Positions 44,410 through 52,969 of a DNA stretch of 64,000 nucleotides are shown piece by piece. The notes under the pieces are model-generated. The model was not told where the DNA came from. It saw nothing but the letters and a program-made list of their open reading frames with translations, and did not search any database. The DNA is taken from contig NZ_GG694008.1 of NCBI RefSeq assembly GCF_000160695.1, positions 180,902 through 244,901 on the forward strand, in the 5' to 3' direction. The DNA is from Centipeda flueggei ATCC 43531 (GTDB lineage: Bacteria; Bacillota; Negativicutes; Selenomonadales; Selenomonadaceae). Within the stretch, counting starts at the first letter, position 1; each line of letters starts with the position of its first letter. The translations under genes and the position numbers were made by a program.

Positions 44410-45705
44410 TCAGGTCACCCGAAAATCATAAATCATGCGCATGATATTGCGGCTGAGCTTGTCAGGATCATGCCGCACGGCATCCGCTTGGCTGATAATA
44501 TCCGCCGCAACAAAGCCAATGCCGAGTGCGTTGATGGCCTCCTCGTCCACGGCAACGGGATAGATCCCCTGCGCGGCATACTGTGCGCGCAGTGCCTCGG
44601 AGATAGGTGTGTTGTTGACCAGCATAAAATCGATTGTTCCGCGCCCCGCATGCTTCAAAATTGCCTCCGCATGCATGGACGCCGTATAGCCATCGGTTTC
44701 ACCGGGCTGTGTCATAACATTGCAGATGTAGATCTTGAGTGCATGGCTTTTCCGCAGTTCATCGGCGACACCGCGCACAAGCAGATTCGGCATAATGCTC
44801 GTATAGAGACTGCCGGGACCGAGGATGATTGCATCCGCCGTACGCAGTGCCTCAAGCGCTGAGGGCACGGGAGCAACATCCTGCGGAAAAAGACGTACGC
44901 GGCGGATGCGCCCCGGCACCTCCGGAATCCGCGACTCTCCCTCGACGACAGTTCCGTCTTCAAGAATGGCATCGAGCCGTACGGATTCCTTCGATGCAGG
45001 CAGGACACGCCCCTTGACGGCAAGGACTTTGGAGGACTCGCGCAGCGCCGTCTCCATGTCTCCCGTAACCTCTGCCATCGCCGCGAGAAAGAGATTGCCG
45101 AAGCTATGCCCTGCGAGATTGCTCGCCCCTTCAAAGCGGTGCTGAAAGAGCTTCTCCATCAGCGGCTCGGTATCGGCGAGTGCGACGAGGCAGTTCCGCA
45201 GATCTCCCGGCGGAATGATGCCGAGCTCCTCGCGCAGGCGTCCCGAGGAGCCGCCGTCATCCGCCACCGTCACGACAGCAGTCACATTGCTCGTCAGCTC
45301 CTTGATGCCGCGCAGGAGCACCGAGAGCCCATGCCCCCCGCCGATCACCGTCACCGACGGGCCGCGGCTGAGCCGTGTTTTTTCATAGACCAGATCAACG
45401 AGACGCGCCGATGTTCCCTCCGGCATGAGTGCCGTGATGACGGAGCGAATGACGTGCCGCGTCGCCACGAGCATGAGTACACTGCCGACAAGAGACGCAA
45501 GTACGCCTGCCACAACCGTGAAACCGTAGTCATAGCTGCCCTGCCACGTATAGACAAAGCGGAAGATTGCCTCCTCGATGGAGTCAATGTACTTGTAGTT
45601 AAAGATCAGTGCAGCCCCGAGTCCGACGAGAAGCGTTCCGAGCGCAAAGACGAACAGCCAGCGCTTGAACCCCATGCCGGGATAGAGCCATTTCATCAGA
45701 TGCAT
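44410..45705 (-). CDS. yvcK: Gluconeogenesis factor YvcK/CofD-like, with N-terminal membrane segments
   Basis: A 431-residue protein. The nucleotide/substrate-binding domain opens with TVIGGGHGLSVLLRGIKEL and VADDGGSSGRLREELG, and IILGPGSLYTSIMPNLLV and PGETDGYTASMHAEAIL complete it. Residues about 10-90 carry two hydrophobic segments, a membrane extension common in Clostridia and Negativicutes. YvcK is needed for growth on gluconeogenic carbon and for normal cell shape in Bacillus. Between rapZ and whiA. Confidence 0.95.
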   Translation of the reverse strand: MHLMKWLYPGMGFKRWLFVFALGTLLVGLGAALIFNYKYIDSIEEAIFRFVYTWQGSYDYGFTVVAGVLASLVGSVLMLVATRHVIRSVITALMPEGTSARLVDLVYEKTRLSRGPSVTVIGGGHGLSVLLRGIKELTSNVTAVVTVADDGGSSGRLREELGIIPPGDLRNCLVALADTEPLMEKLFQHRFEGASNLAGHSFGNLFLAAMAEVTGDMETALRESSKVLAVKGRVLPASKESVRLDAILEDGTVVEGESRIPEVPGRIRRVRLFPQDVAPVPSALEALRTADAIILGPGSLYTSIMPNLLVRGVADELRKSHALKIYICNVMTQPGETDGYTASMHAEAILKHAGRGTIDFMLVNNTPISEALRAQYAAQGIYPVAVDEEAINALGIGFVAADIISQADAVRHDPDKLSRNIMRMIYDFRVT

Positions 45706-45712
45706 GGATCCG

Positions 45713-46624
45713 TCATCCCTCGCTCACGTGTTCCCGCACCTCATTCTTCATGAGGTCGCGATGTTCCAGATGCGCCGCATAGTGTTTCTTGATGCGGTCA
45801 TAGAGATGCTTCGCGATAAAGACACTGCGGTGCATCCCCCCCGTACAGCCGACAGCGATTACGAGCTGGCTCTTCCCCTCCTTCACATACTGCGGCAGGA
45901 GGAAGTCCACAAACCCATCCAGGTATTCCTCGAACTTCTGCGTCACATCCCACGACTCGATATAGGACGCGACCTGCGGAACGGTTCCGCTTCTCCTGCG
46001 AAGGGAGTCCACATAAAATGGATTGGGCAGGAAACGCACGTCAAAGACAAGATCCGCATCGAGCGGAATGCCGTACTTGAATCCAAACGAGAGGATGTTC
46101 ACATTCATCTCCGTATCCGTGCCCGGCGTATCGTAATGACGGCGGATGATGTCCCGCAGTTCCGCCTTGCGCAGCTTCGACGTGTTGACGATCTGTGTCG
46201 CGCGTTCGCGCACAGGAGCAAGGCGCTCCCGCTCGCGCGTCACGCCCTCGGAGATGCGCGCATCCGGGGCGAGCGGATGCGGCCGCCGTGTTTCCTTGTA
46301 GCGTCGGATGATGACATCATCCGACGCCTCAATAAAGAGCAGTTCATAGGGGACGCCGCCCGCATCCAGATCACCGAGCACACGCACAAAATCGTCGAAG
46401 AACTCACGGCTGCGCGTATCCACGACAATGGCGGCACGGTTGATCTGCCCGTGCGTCTCACGGCAGAGATCAATAAACTTTGGGATGAATACCGGCGGGA
46501 GGTTATCCACACAGAAGTAGCCGAGATCCTCCATATAGCGGGCAGCAAGCGACTTGCCGCCGCCTGACAGCCCCGTCACGATCACGGGGCGGAACTTCTC
46601 CGCGGGACGTTTCATTTCCATCAT
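45713..46624 (-). CDS. rapZ: RNase adapter / nucleotide-binding protein RapZ
   Basis: A 303-residue P-loop protein. Walker A is GLSGGGKS at 18-25, followed by MEDLGYFCVDNLPP. The C-terminal domain has LSFGFKYGIPLDADLVFDVR and GCTGGMHRSVFIAKHL, the conserved sensing site. In E. coli it guides RNase E to the GlmZ RNA; in Firmicutes (YvcJ) it acts with the rapZ-yvcK-whiA set in competence and cell-envelope control. First gene of the set. Confidence 0.95.
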   Translation of the reverse strand: MMEMKRPAEKFRPVIVTGLSGGGKSLAARYMEDLGYFCVDNLPPVFIPKFIDLCRETHGQINRAAIVVDTRSREFFDDFVRVLGDLDAGGVPYELLFIEASDDVIIRRYKETRRPHPLAPDARISEGVTRERERLAPVRERATQIVNTSKLRKAELRDIIRRHYDTPGTDTEMNVNILSFGFKYGIPLDADLVFDVRFLPNPFYVDSLRRRSGTVPQVASYIESWDVTQKFEEYLDGFVDFLLPQYVKEGKSQLVIAVGCTGGMHRSVFIAKHLYDRIKKHYAAHLEHRDLMKNEVREHVSEG

Positions 46625-46633
46625 AATCCCACC

Positions 46634-47428
46634 TTACAGCACAAATTTTTCCACAGCGGCGGCAATCCCGTTTTCATCATTGGATGCCGTGATATAGGAT
46701 GCACGCGCCTTTGCCGCGGGAAGACCATTCGCAGGAACGACAGAGAACGCGCCCATCGAGAGCATGTCAAGATCGTTATCTGCATCGCCTGCAACCATGA
46801 CCTCATCGAGTGTCAGCCCCATCGCGTCCGCAAGCGCCTGCACGCCGACCGCCTTGTTGATGCCGGGCGGGTTGATGTCAACGCTCGTGCCCGTATTCTG
46901 CTGCGGCACGAGGCGTCCGCCGAAGTGCGCCCGCACCTCGCTGACGTAGGAGTCAACCCCGCTTTTCATCTCGCGCAGGACGAACTGCGGTACGTTCTCC
47001 GTGCAGCCGAGATAGTCGCTTCCCACCTCCGTCACCACGAAATTCGCCGTCGTTCGATAGGCGGCAAAGCATTCTGCACGGTATTCCGGCGCGTAGATCT
47101 CGATGCCGTTGTACCAGTTCACGTACCAGTCCCGTGCATAGCAAAACGCAAGGAACTCCCGCACAAGCGCGGGATCAAAATAACGGGCAAAGAGCGGATC
47201 GCCCTCCGCCGTTCCGACATACCCGCCGTTGCAGCAGATGACGGGGGCACGCGAGCCGAGCAGCCGTACAAAGTAGAGTGCGGAGCACAGCATCCGCCCC
47301 GTCGCAATGGTGACGGTGACGCCGCGTGCCATGGCGCGTGCCAGGATGTCCTTCGTCCGCGCCGTAATGGTCTTGTCCGAGGTCAGAAGCGTGCCGTCCA
47401 GATCGAGCGCGATAAGTTTGATTGCCAT
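46634..47428 (-). CDS. Cof-type HAD phosphatase
   Basis: A 264-residue HAD-superfamily enzyme. LIALDLDGTLLTSD carries the catalytic DxD, TIATGRMLCSA is motif II, and MVAGDADNDLDMLSMGAFSV has the motif IV aspartates. A cap domain of type C2 lies between them. It probably hydrolyses a small phosphorylated sugar or pyridoxal phosphate. It is a tandem paralogue of 47433-48269, 4 bases away, with the same motif spacing. The start is the ATG 8 bases after GAGAGG. Confidence 0.88.
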   Translation of the reverse strand: MAIKLIALDLDGTLLTSDKTITARTKDILARAMARGVTVTIATGRMLCSALYFVRLLGSRAPVICCNGGYVGTAEGDPLFARYFDPALVREFLAFCYARDWYVNWYNGIEIYAPEYRAECFAAYRTTANFVVTEVGSDYLGCTENVPQFVLREMKSGVDSYVSEVRAHFGGRLVPQQNTGTSVDINPPGINKAVGVQALADAMGLTLDEVMVAGDADNDLDMLSMGAFSVVPANGLPAAKARASYITASNDENGIAAAVEKFVL

Positions 47429-47432
47429 GCCT

Positions 47433-48269
47433 TCATCCTCTCCGCATTGGTACAGGTGCATTCGCCCCCATCCCGAGCACATACGTGTAGATTGCCGCCG
47501 CAAGGCCATTCTCCGTGCAGGACAGCGTCTCGTAATCCGCTTCCTCTTTGACTTCGGGAAAGGCATTTCCCATGGCGACGCTCTTTCCCGCCGCCTTCAG
47601 CATGGGCAGGTCATTGTACGCATCGCCGATGGCCATTGTTTCATCCGCAGTGATGCCCAGCTTTGCCGCAAGTGCCGTGAGTGCCGATGCCTTCGAGACC
47701 CCCTTCACAACGATCTCGACCAGCCGATCTGCCGAACGCGTCACACCGATGTGTGCGCCGAACGCATCCATGAGCATCTGTGCACGCGCCTCACTCACGG
47801 CGCGCCCCTCCGTCACGAGGAGCAGCTTGCAGTTGCCTGTCACGTACGCAAGCATTCCATTTCTCCCGACGGCCTTGCCGGTGATCTTCTGTGAATTCTC
47901 GTAAAAACGCGACTCCTCACAGGCGATGGCATAGCGCAGCACACCGCCGCTGTAGCTTTGGATATACCAGCCCCGTGCCTGCGCAAAGGTGATAATGTCC
48001 CGTGCGAGCATCGGGTCAATCGCATGCTCCTCATAGATGCGTCCGCTCGGGCTCTTGATCAGCGCACCATTGTAGGCGATGATCGGCACATCGACGCCGA
48101 GCGCCTCAGCGACGGGCAGTGCCGCCTCGAACATCCGCCCCGTCGCGATCGTCACGGTGACCCCTGCGCGTACGGCACACTGCACCGCCGCGATATTCTC
48201 TGATGAAACGATATCGCCGCTTGGCAGCATCGTACCATCCAAATCCGACACAAACAATTTTACCGCCAT
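47433..48269 (-). CDS. Cof-type HAD phosphatase
   Basis: A 278-residue HAD enzyme of the same family as the next gene. LFVSDLDGTMLPSGD is motif I, TIATGRMFEAALP motif II, and AIGDAYNDLPMLKAAGKSV motif IV. GGAGGGG precedes its ATG. It is the upstream copy of a tandem pair that likely arose by duplication. Substrates may differ between the two copies; neither can be assigned. The gap from 48270 to 48330 holds the promoter of the divergent plus-strand gene. Confidence 0.88.
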   Translation of the reverse strand: MAVKLFVSDLDGTMLPSGDIVSSENIAAVQCAVRAGVTVTIATGRMFEAALPVAEALGVDVPIIAYNGALIKSPSGRIYEEHAIDPMLARDIITFAQARGWYIQSYSGGVLRYAIACEESRFYENSQKITGKAVGRNGMLAYVTGNCKLLLVTEGRAVSEARAQMLMDAFGAHIGVTRSADRLVEIVVKGVSKASALTALAAKLGITADETMAIGDAYNDLPMLKAAGKSVAMGNAFPEVKEEADYETLSCTENGLAAAIYTYVLGMGANAPVPMRRG

Positions 48270-48329
48270 TGTGGCTTCCCCTCCGTATCCATTTCTCAAG
48301 CGTCCCCCTGCACATCCCACGGGAAACTG

Positions 48330-48359
48330 CTGACAAAATCATTTCCCCTATGCTATAAT
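48330..48359 (+). promoter_or_regulatory. Extended -10 promoter for the small membrane protein gene
   Basis: CTGACA (48330-48335) and TATAAT (48354-48359) are 18 bases apart, with TGC just before the -10. An ATG at 48358 lies inside the -10 box, so it cannot be the start; the GTG at 48391 is used instead. Confidence 0.75.
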
Positions 48360-48390
48360 GATCGAAAGCTTCCGTGAAAGGAGCGTTTCT

Positions 48391-48879
48391 GTGCTCAGCA
48401 TCTTTCGCCAACTGATCGTCGTCGTCGCCCTGCTCCTCATTCTCGTCGGCATCTTCGGTCTCTCGTACACGTACCGCATCGACCACCGCAGCGCACGCAG
48501 TCTCTCTGCCTACGCGACCATTGATTTTCGCGCATCCTACACGGAAGAGGGACGGCTTGAGGGCGCGACACTGTCCCTGCTCGACTATCGCTATGACAGT
48601 GCAAAACTCCTGCCTGACGTCATCCTCTATACGGACGGCACAGCATGGGAAATGAAGGCGGCAACGAAGTACACACCGCATCCTGTCCCTGCGTCAGACA
48701 GCGCATACAAGAATGAAAATAAAATGTTCGTGGTGTTCCCCCGCGCCTGCCTGCCCGCCATCCGCAAGGCAGTGAGTGTCCGCCTGCGCTTCTACTACGA
48801 CAACGGGAAAACCATCGACCTCCCGCTGAACGAGCCCGATCTCGCCTACTGGCAGCGCGAACTCAGTCAGGGAATTTAG
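48391..48879 (+). CDS. Small membrane-anchored hypothetical protein
   Basis: A 162-residue protein with one N-terminal hydrophobic segment (LIVVVALLLILVGIFGL). The rest is extracytoplasmic and contains TEEGRLEGATLSLLDYRYDS, AWEMKAATKYTPHPV and FYYDNGKTIDLPL. I recognise no family. GTG start 7 bases after AAAGGAG. Its stop codon lies inside the left arm of a dispersed repeat. It precedes the NusG domain II gene, possibly under one promoter. Confidence 0.7.
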   Translation: MLSIFRQLIVVVALLLILVGIFGLSYTYRIDHRSARSLSAYATIDFRASYTEEGRLEGATLSLLDYRYDSAKLLPDVILYTDGTAWEMKAATKYTPHPVPASDSAYKNENKMFVVFPRACLPAIRKAVSVRLRFYYDNGKTIDLPLNEPDLAYWQRELSQGI

Positions 48880-49048
48880 GGAGTCACTGATAAAAATGAA
48901 GTCCGTCGGACTGCGTAGATTCTTCATCCTGTCAAGGAGACAAACCGGACCCATAGCGGAGGCTATGCGGAGGATCCAGGGCACAGACAGGGCGGAAAAG
49001 ATGGACGAAGACGGCAGTGCTGAATTTATCCCTGCTTCCCCAGGATAA
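48876..49048. repeat. Dispersed MITE-like repeat, copy B (decayed ends)
   Basis: About 172 bp aligned with copy A: the interior has ATGAAGTCCGTCGGACTG, a CATAGC/GCTATG hairpin (with compensating loop changes), GGCACAGACAGGGCGGAAAA and a GCTGAATTTAT near the right end. The right inverted repeat is degenerate (CCCTGCTTCCCC in place of a clean CAGCGATTCC). It begins at the stop codon of the small membrane protein gene. Confidence 0.75.
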
Positions 49049-49104
49049 GACATCTGGTATTTATTGTACTGTGATAAAAAACATTCGTCAAGGCAGGACC
49101 GACT

Positions 49105-49443
49105 ATGAAGAAAAATGACCTCGCGCTCATCGCTGCGCTGCTTCTCCTCTGCGGGATCGGCGCAATATTTTTTGCGCTTCGCACGGACGATGCAGTGCGT
49201 CACGCTGTCATTACGCAGGACGGCACACAGCTCTATGACATCCCGCTCACGGGACACAAAGGGACGGAGGACATACAGATTGCGGACGCACACGGCGAGA
49301 ACACGATCCGCATCGAGGGAGAGAGCATTTCTGTCGTCCACGCGGACTGCCCCGATCAGGTCTGCGTGCGGACGGGACGCGCGGAGAAAAAGGGGGACGT
49401 GATCGCCTGCCTCCCGCATAAACTCCTGATCGAAGTGAAATGA
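49105..49443 (+). CDS. NusG domain II-containing protein
   Basis: A 112-residue membrane-anchored protein. One N-terminal segment (LALIAALLLLCGIGAIFFAL) is followed by a domain with HGENTIRIEGESISVV and HADCPDQVCVRTG, the NusG domain II (KOW-like) motif. Such proteins in Firmicutes usually pair with a Gx transporter-type protein, as here. Role in quinone or isoprenoid biology is suggested by the company but unproven. Confidence 0.85.
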   Translation: MKKNDLALIAALLLLCGIGAIFFALRTDDAVRHAVITQDGTQLYDIPLTGHKGTEDIQIADAHGENTIRIEGESISVVHADCPDQVCVRTGRAEKKGDVIACLPHKLLIEVK

Positions 49444-49444
49444 T

Positions 49445-49936
49445 ATGAGACCGCTTCATCATACGGCGCGCATCGCCTTCCTCACATCCCTCTCCCTCAT
49501 TCTCTTCCTCCTTGAGGGATTTCTTCCCCTGCCGCTGCCGGTACCGGGGGCAAAGCTTGGGCTTGCCGCCATCGTCACCCTCATCGCGCTCCGCCTCCTT
49601 CCGCGCACCCGCGATGCCGCCGCCGTACTCCTCCTGCGCATCTTTCTCTCCGCCTTCCTCGGCGGCGGAGTCGCACCGCTCCTCTACAGCCTCGCGGGCG
49701 GACTGGCGAGCTTTGCCGCCATGGTACTCCTCCTGCGGTACACGCAGCTTTCTCTCATCGGCATCAGTGCTGTCGGCGGACTCTTCCACAACATCGCACA
49801 GCTTCTCGTCGCTGCCGCAGTCATGGAAAGCAGTGCGCTCCTCTTCTACGCACCAATCCTCGGGTGCGTCGGCATCCTGACCGGTACGGGCATCGGCATC
49901 CTCGCACAATCCATTGTGAAAAAAATAAATAAATAA
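49445..49936 (+). CDS. Gx transporter family protein (heptaprenyl diphosphate synthase component I-like)
   Basis: A 163-residue membrane protein of about five hydrophobic segments with PVPGAKLGLAAIVTLIALR, LLRIFLSAFLGGGV and GGLFHNIAQLLVAA. Named for a subunit of heptaprenyl diphosphate synthase in older annotations, it is now seen as a small-molecule permease (Gx family). It begins one base after the NusG domain II gene stop, so the two are one unit. The catalytic subunit is not nearby. Confidence 0.8.
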   Translation: MRPLHHTARIAFLTSLSLILFLLEGFLPLPLPVPGAKLGLAAIVTLIALRLLPRTRDAAAVLLLRIFLSAFLGGGVAPLLYSLAGGLASFAAMVLLLRYTQLSLIGISAVGGLFHNIAQLLVAAAVMESSALLFYAPILGCVGILTGTGIGILAQSIVKKINK

Positions 49937-49943
49937 ATAGATA

Positions 49944-49972
49944 AATATTCTCAATTCTAATATTTTGTGCTA
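49944..49972 (+). promoter_or_regulatory. Extended -10 promoter for fumC
   Basis: TTCTCA (49944-49949) and TATACT (49967-49972) are 17 bases apart, with TGC directly before the -10. The AT-rich 50 bases before it suit a promoter. Confidence 0.6.
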
Positions 49973-50023
49973 TACTATTCCTATCAGAATATTCCTTTTC
50001 TACATGATAGGAGGTTCATATCC

Positions 50024-51388
50024 ATGGAGTATCGCATTGAGCACGATTCCCTCGGCGAGGTCAAGGTCCCCGCAGACAAGTACTGGGCGGCGCAGACCGA
50101 GCGCAGCTTCGAAAATTTCCCCATCGGCATAGAGAAGATGCCAGCCGAGATCATCCACGCATTCGGCATTCTGAAAAAATCCGCTGCCATCGCGAACCAC
50201 ACGCTCGGCAAACTGGACGAAAAGCGACTCTCTGCCATCTGCAAGGCATGCGATGAGATCCTCGACGGCAAGCTCGCCGCCCACTTCCCGCTCGCCGTCT
50301 GGCAGACGGGCAGCGGAACACAGTCCAACATGAACGTCAACGAGGTCATCGCAAACCGCGGCAATGAAATCGCAGGCGAAAAGATCCTCCATCCAAACGA
50401 TCATGCAAATATGTCGCAGAGCTCGAACGACACCTTCCCAACAGCAATGCACATTGCCGCCGTCATCGCCATCGAAGACGGGCTCTTCCCCTCCATCGAC
50501 CTTCTCGCCGCGACCTTCCGCCGTCTCATGGCAGAGAACGACGGCATCGTCAAGACGGGACGCACGCATCTGCAGGACGCAGTGCCCATCTCCTTCATGC
50601 AGGAGATCAGCGGCTGGCTCGATATGCTTGAGCAGTCAAAGAAACAGCTGCAGGCATCCCTTCCCTTCCTCCATGAACTGGCACTCGGCGGCACCGCCGT
50701 CGGCACGGGGCTCAATGCGCCGAAGGGATTTGACATTGCCGTCGCCCGCGCGGCGAGCGAGCTGACAGGAAAGCCCTTTGTCACCGCAGCAAACAAGTTC
50801 CATGCCCTCACGAGCAAGGACGCCATTGTCTTTGCCCACGGCGCACTCAAGGGGCTTGCCGCCAACATGATGAAGATTGCAAACGACGTGCGCTGGCTCG
50901 CCTCGGGACCGCGCTGCGGACTCGGCGAGATCACCATCCCCGCGAACGAGCCCGGCAGCTCGATCATGCCGGGTAAGGTCAACCCGACCCAATGCGAGTC
51001 CGTCACGATGGTCGCCGTACAGGTCATGGGCAACGATGCCGCCATCGGCTTTGCCGCCTCACAGGGGAATTTTGAGCTGAATGTATTCATGCCCGTCATC
51101 ATCTACAACTTCCTGCAGTCCACACGCCTGCTCACCGACTCCATCAAGTCGTTCAACGACCGCTGCGTCGTCGGCATCAAGGCAAACCGCGAAAAGATGC
51201 ACGAGAATCTGCATCGCTCGCTCATGCTCGTCACGGCGCTCAATCCATACATTGGGTATGAGAACGCCGCCAAGACAGCACACAAGGCGTTCGATGAGAA
51301 CATCAGCCTGAAAGAGGCATGCGTCGCACTCGGCTTCCTCACCGCAGAGAAGTTCGACGAGGTATTCCATCCCGAAGAGATGGTCTAA
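50024..51388 (+). CDS. fumC: Class II fumarate hydratase
   Basis: A 454-residue enzyme that hydrates fumarate to malate. WQTGSGTQSNMNVNEVIANR, SSNDTFPTAMHIA and TGRTHLQDAVPISF are substrate-binding blocks; the signature GSSIMPGKVNPTQCE holds the catalytic Ser. The start is ATG after AGGAGGTTCATATCC. Fumarase suits the fumarate/succinate branch of anaerobic Selenomonas metabolism. The stop lies inside the left arm of a dispersed repeat. Confidence 0.95.
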   Translation: MEYRIEHDSLGEVKVPADKYWAAQTERSFENFPIGIEKMPAEIIHAFGILKKSAAIANHTLGKLDEKRLSAICKACDEILDGKLAAHFPLAVWQTGSGTQSNMNVNEVIANRGNEIAGEKILHPNDHANMSQSSNDTFPTAMHIAAVIAIEDGLFPSIDLLAATFRRLMAENDGIVKTGRTHLQDAVPISFMQEISGWLDMLEQSKKQLQASLPFLHELALGGTAVGTGLNAPKGFDIAVARAASELTGKPFVTAANKFHALTSKDAIVFAHGALKGLAANMMKIANDVRWLASGPRCGLGEITIPANEPGSSIMPGKVNPTQCESVTMVAVQVMGNDAAIGFAASQGNFELNVFMPVIIYNFLQSTRLLTDSIKSFNDRCVVGIKANREKMHENLHRSLMLVTALNPYIGYENAAKTAHKAFDENISLKEACVALGFLTAEKFDEVFHPEEMV

Positions 51389-51450
51389 GGAAGCACTGAC
51401 AAATTCGGCACGGCCATCTGGCATACCTCATTTTATCAGCGATTCCCTAA
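51386..51450. repeat. Dispersed MITE-like repeat, copy C (short)
   Basis: A 65-bp remnant with both ends (TAAGGAAGCACTGACAAA on the left, TTTTATCAGCGATTCCCTAA on the right) but almost no interior. In the minus orientation it opens GATAAAATGAGGT, like copy A. It begins at the TAA stop of fumC. Confidence 0.7.
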
Positions 51451-51473
51451 GGCATACAGAGCCGCTCAGTACA

Positions 51474-51516
51474 ACGGGGCTGCTGCAAACTTCATGCAGC
51501 AGCCCCGTTTTTTTTC
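51474..51516 (+). terminator. Intrinsic terminator after fumC
   Basis: A 14-bp stem (ACGGGGCTGCTGCA and its complement) with a 7-base loop, followed by seven or more T. The transcript of fumC should end here. Confidence 0.9.
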
Positions 51517-51545
51517 ACAATATTTCTCTTCATTGGGTCAAAAAA

Positions 51546-51554
51546 TGCTATAAT
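51546..51554 (+). promoter_or_regulatory. Extended -10 promoter for the RclA-like gene
   Basis: TGCTATAAT ends the extended -10 box. No clear -35 lies at the usual spacing. About 41 bases separate it from the RclA-like start. Confidence 0.5.
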
Positions 51555-51594
51555 AACTGCAGTGATACAACATTTAACAGAAACGGAGCACCCT

Positions 51595-52959
51595 ATGCAA
51601 AATACAACATACCAAAACCTCATCATCGGGTTTGGCAAGGCAGGCAAGACGCTCGCGGGCTTTCTCGCGAAGAAGGGCGAGACGGTCGCCCTCGTCGAGC
51701 GGTCAAAGGAGCGCTACGGCGGCACCTGCATCAACGTCGCCTGCATCCCGTCGAAGTCGCTGGAGTACAGCGCGCGTCTCTCAGCAGCGGCGGGCGGTGG
51801 CTTTGCTGCAAAGGCGGAGCGCTATCGTGCGGCGATTGCAGAGAAGCGCCGCCTCACGGCGATGCTGCGTGAAAAGAACTACGCCAAGGTGAGGGGCGCG
51901 GGTGCTGTCGTCATTGACGGAGAAGCATCGTTTGTCGATGCGCATACCGTGCGCATTGTCGGCGCGGACGGAGAGCAGACCGTCACGGCGGAACGCATCT
52001 TCATCAATACAGGCGCACTCCCCTTCGTTCCGCCAATCGAGGGGGCGGCAGAGAGCACGCACGTCTACACGAGCGAGACGATGATGGAGCTGGACAAGCT
52101 GCCCGAAAAGCTCGTCATCATCGGGGGCGGCTATATTGGGCTTGAGTTTGCGTCATACTACGCCAACTTCGGGTCGTCCGTCACCGTCGTGCAGGACGGC
52201 ACTGCCTTCATTCCGCGTGAAGACACGGAGATCGCCGCACGCGTCCTCCAGCATACAAATGACCGCGGCATCCATATTCTGATGGGAGCGAAGGTACAGC
52301 GCATCGAGGACAGTGCCGATGCTGCGACCGTTGTCGTGCAGACGGCGGACGGAGAGAAGACGCTTACGGCGAACGCCATCCTCATTGCCACGGGCCGCCG
52401 CCCGAACATCGAAGGGCTGAATCTTGCAGCGGCGGGCGTTGCTGTGACGGAGCGCGGTGCCGTCGCCGTTGACGAGCACCTGCGCACAAGCGTCCCGCAT
52501 ATATGGGCGATGGGCGATGTCGCGGGCGGCCTGCAGTTCACCTACATCTCTCTCGACGATTTCCGCATTGTCAAGGATCAGCTCGCAGGCAGCGGAACAC
52601 GTACAACGGCAAATCGCGGAGCCGTCCCCTACTCCGTCTTCCTCGATCCGCCGCTCTCGCGCGTCGGGATGACAGAGGCACAGGCAGAGGCAGCAGGCTT
52701 TGACGTACGCGTCCTCCGCCTGGAGGTCGCCGCCATCCCGAAGGCACAGGTTTACAAGAAGCCCGCCGGCATGCTCAAGGCAGTGGTTGACGCAGCGACG
52801 GACACCATCCTCGGTGCTCATTTCTTCTGTCCCGAGTCGCAGGAAATGATCAACCTCATGAAAATGGCAATCGACCAGGGCATTACTGCCGCCGCACTCG
52901 GTTCTGCCATCTACACCCACCCGACCATGACCGAAGCACTAAACGATCTGTTTAGCTAA
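51595..52959 (+). CDS. rclA: RclA-like flavin disulfide reductase (hypothiocyanous acid reductase)
   Basis: A 454-residue class I pyridine nucleotide-disulfide oxidoreductase. IIGFGKAGKTLAGFLAKKG is the FAD site, GGTCINVACIPSK contains the redox pair C45/C50, GGGYIGLEFASYYANFGS is the NAD(P)H site and YTHPTMTEALNDL the C-terminal His (H442). The stretch WAMGDVAGGLQFTYISLDD is nearly that of E. coli RclA, which reduces HOSCN with NADPH; streptococcal relatives do the same. No RclR-type regulator is adjacent. Start is ATG after CGGAGCACCCT. Confidence 0.85.
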   Translation: MQNTTYQNLIIGFGKAGKTLAGFLAKKGETVALVERSKERYGGTCINVACIPSKSLEYSARLSAAAGGGFAAKAERYRAAIAEKRRLTAMLREKNYAKVRGAGAVVIDGEASFVDAHTVRIVGADGEQTVTAERIFINTGALPFVPPIEGAAESTHVYTSETMMELDKLPEKLVIIGGGYIGLEFASYYANFGSSVTVVQDGTAFIPREDTEIAARVLQHTNDRGIHILMGAKVQRIEDSADAATVVVQTADGEKTLTANAILIATGRRPNIEGLNLAAAGVAVTERGAVAVDEHLRTSVPHIWAMGDVAGGLQFTYISLDDFRIVKDQLAGSGTRTTANRGAVPYSVFLDPPLSRVGMTEAQAEAAGFDVRVLRLEVAAIPKAQVYKKPAGMLKAVVDAATDTILGAHFFCPESQEMINLMKMAIDQGITAAALGSAIYTHPTMTEALNDLFS

Positions 52960-52969
52960 GGAGACAACG

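Noticed and set aside
49976-50010. Hairpin CCTATCA/TGATAGG overlapping the fumC ribosome site
   Set aside because: The likely transcription start near 49979 cuts into the stem, so a regulatory hairpin is not supported.
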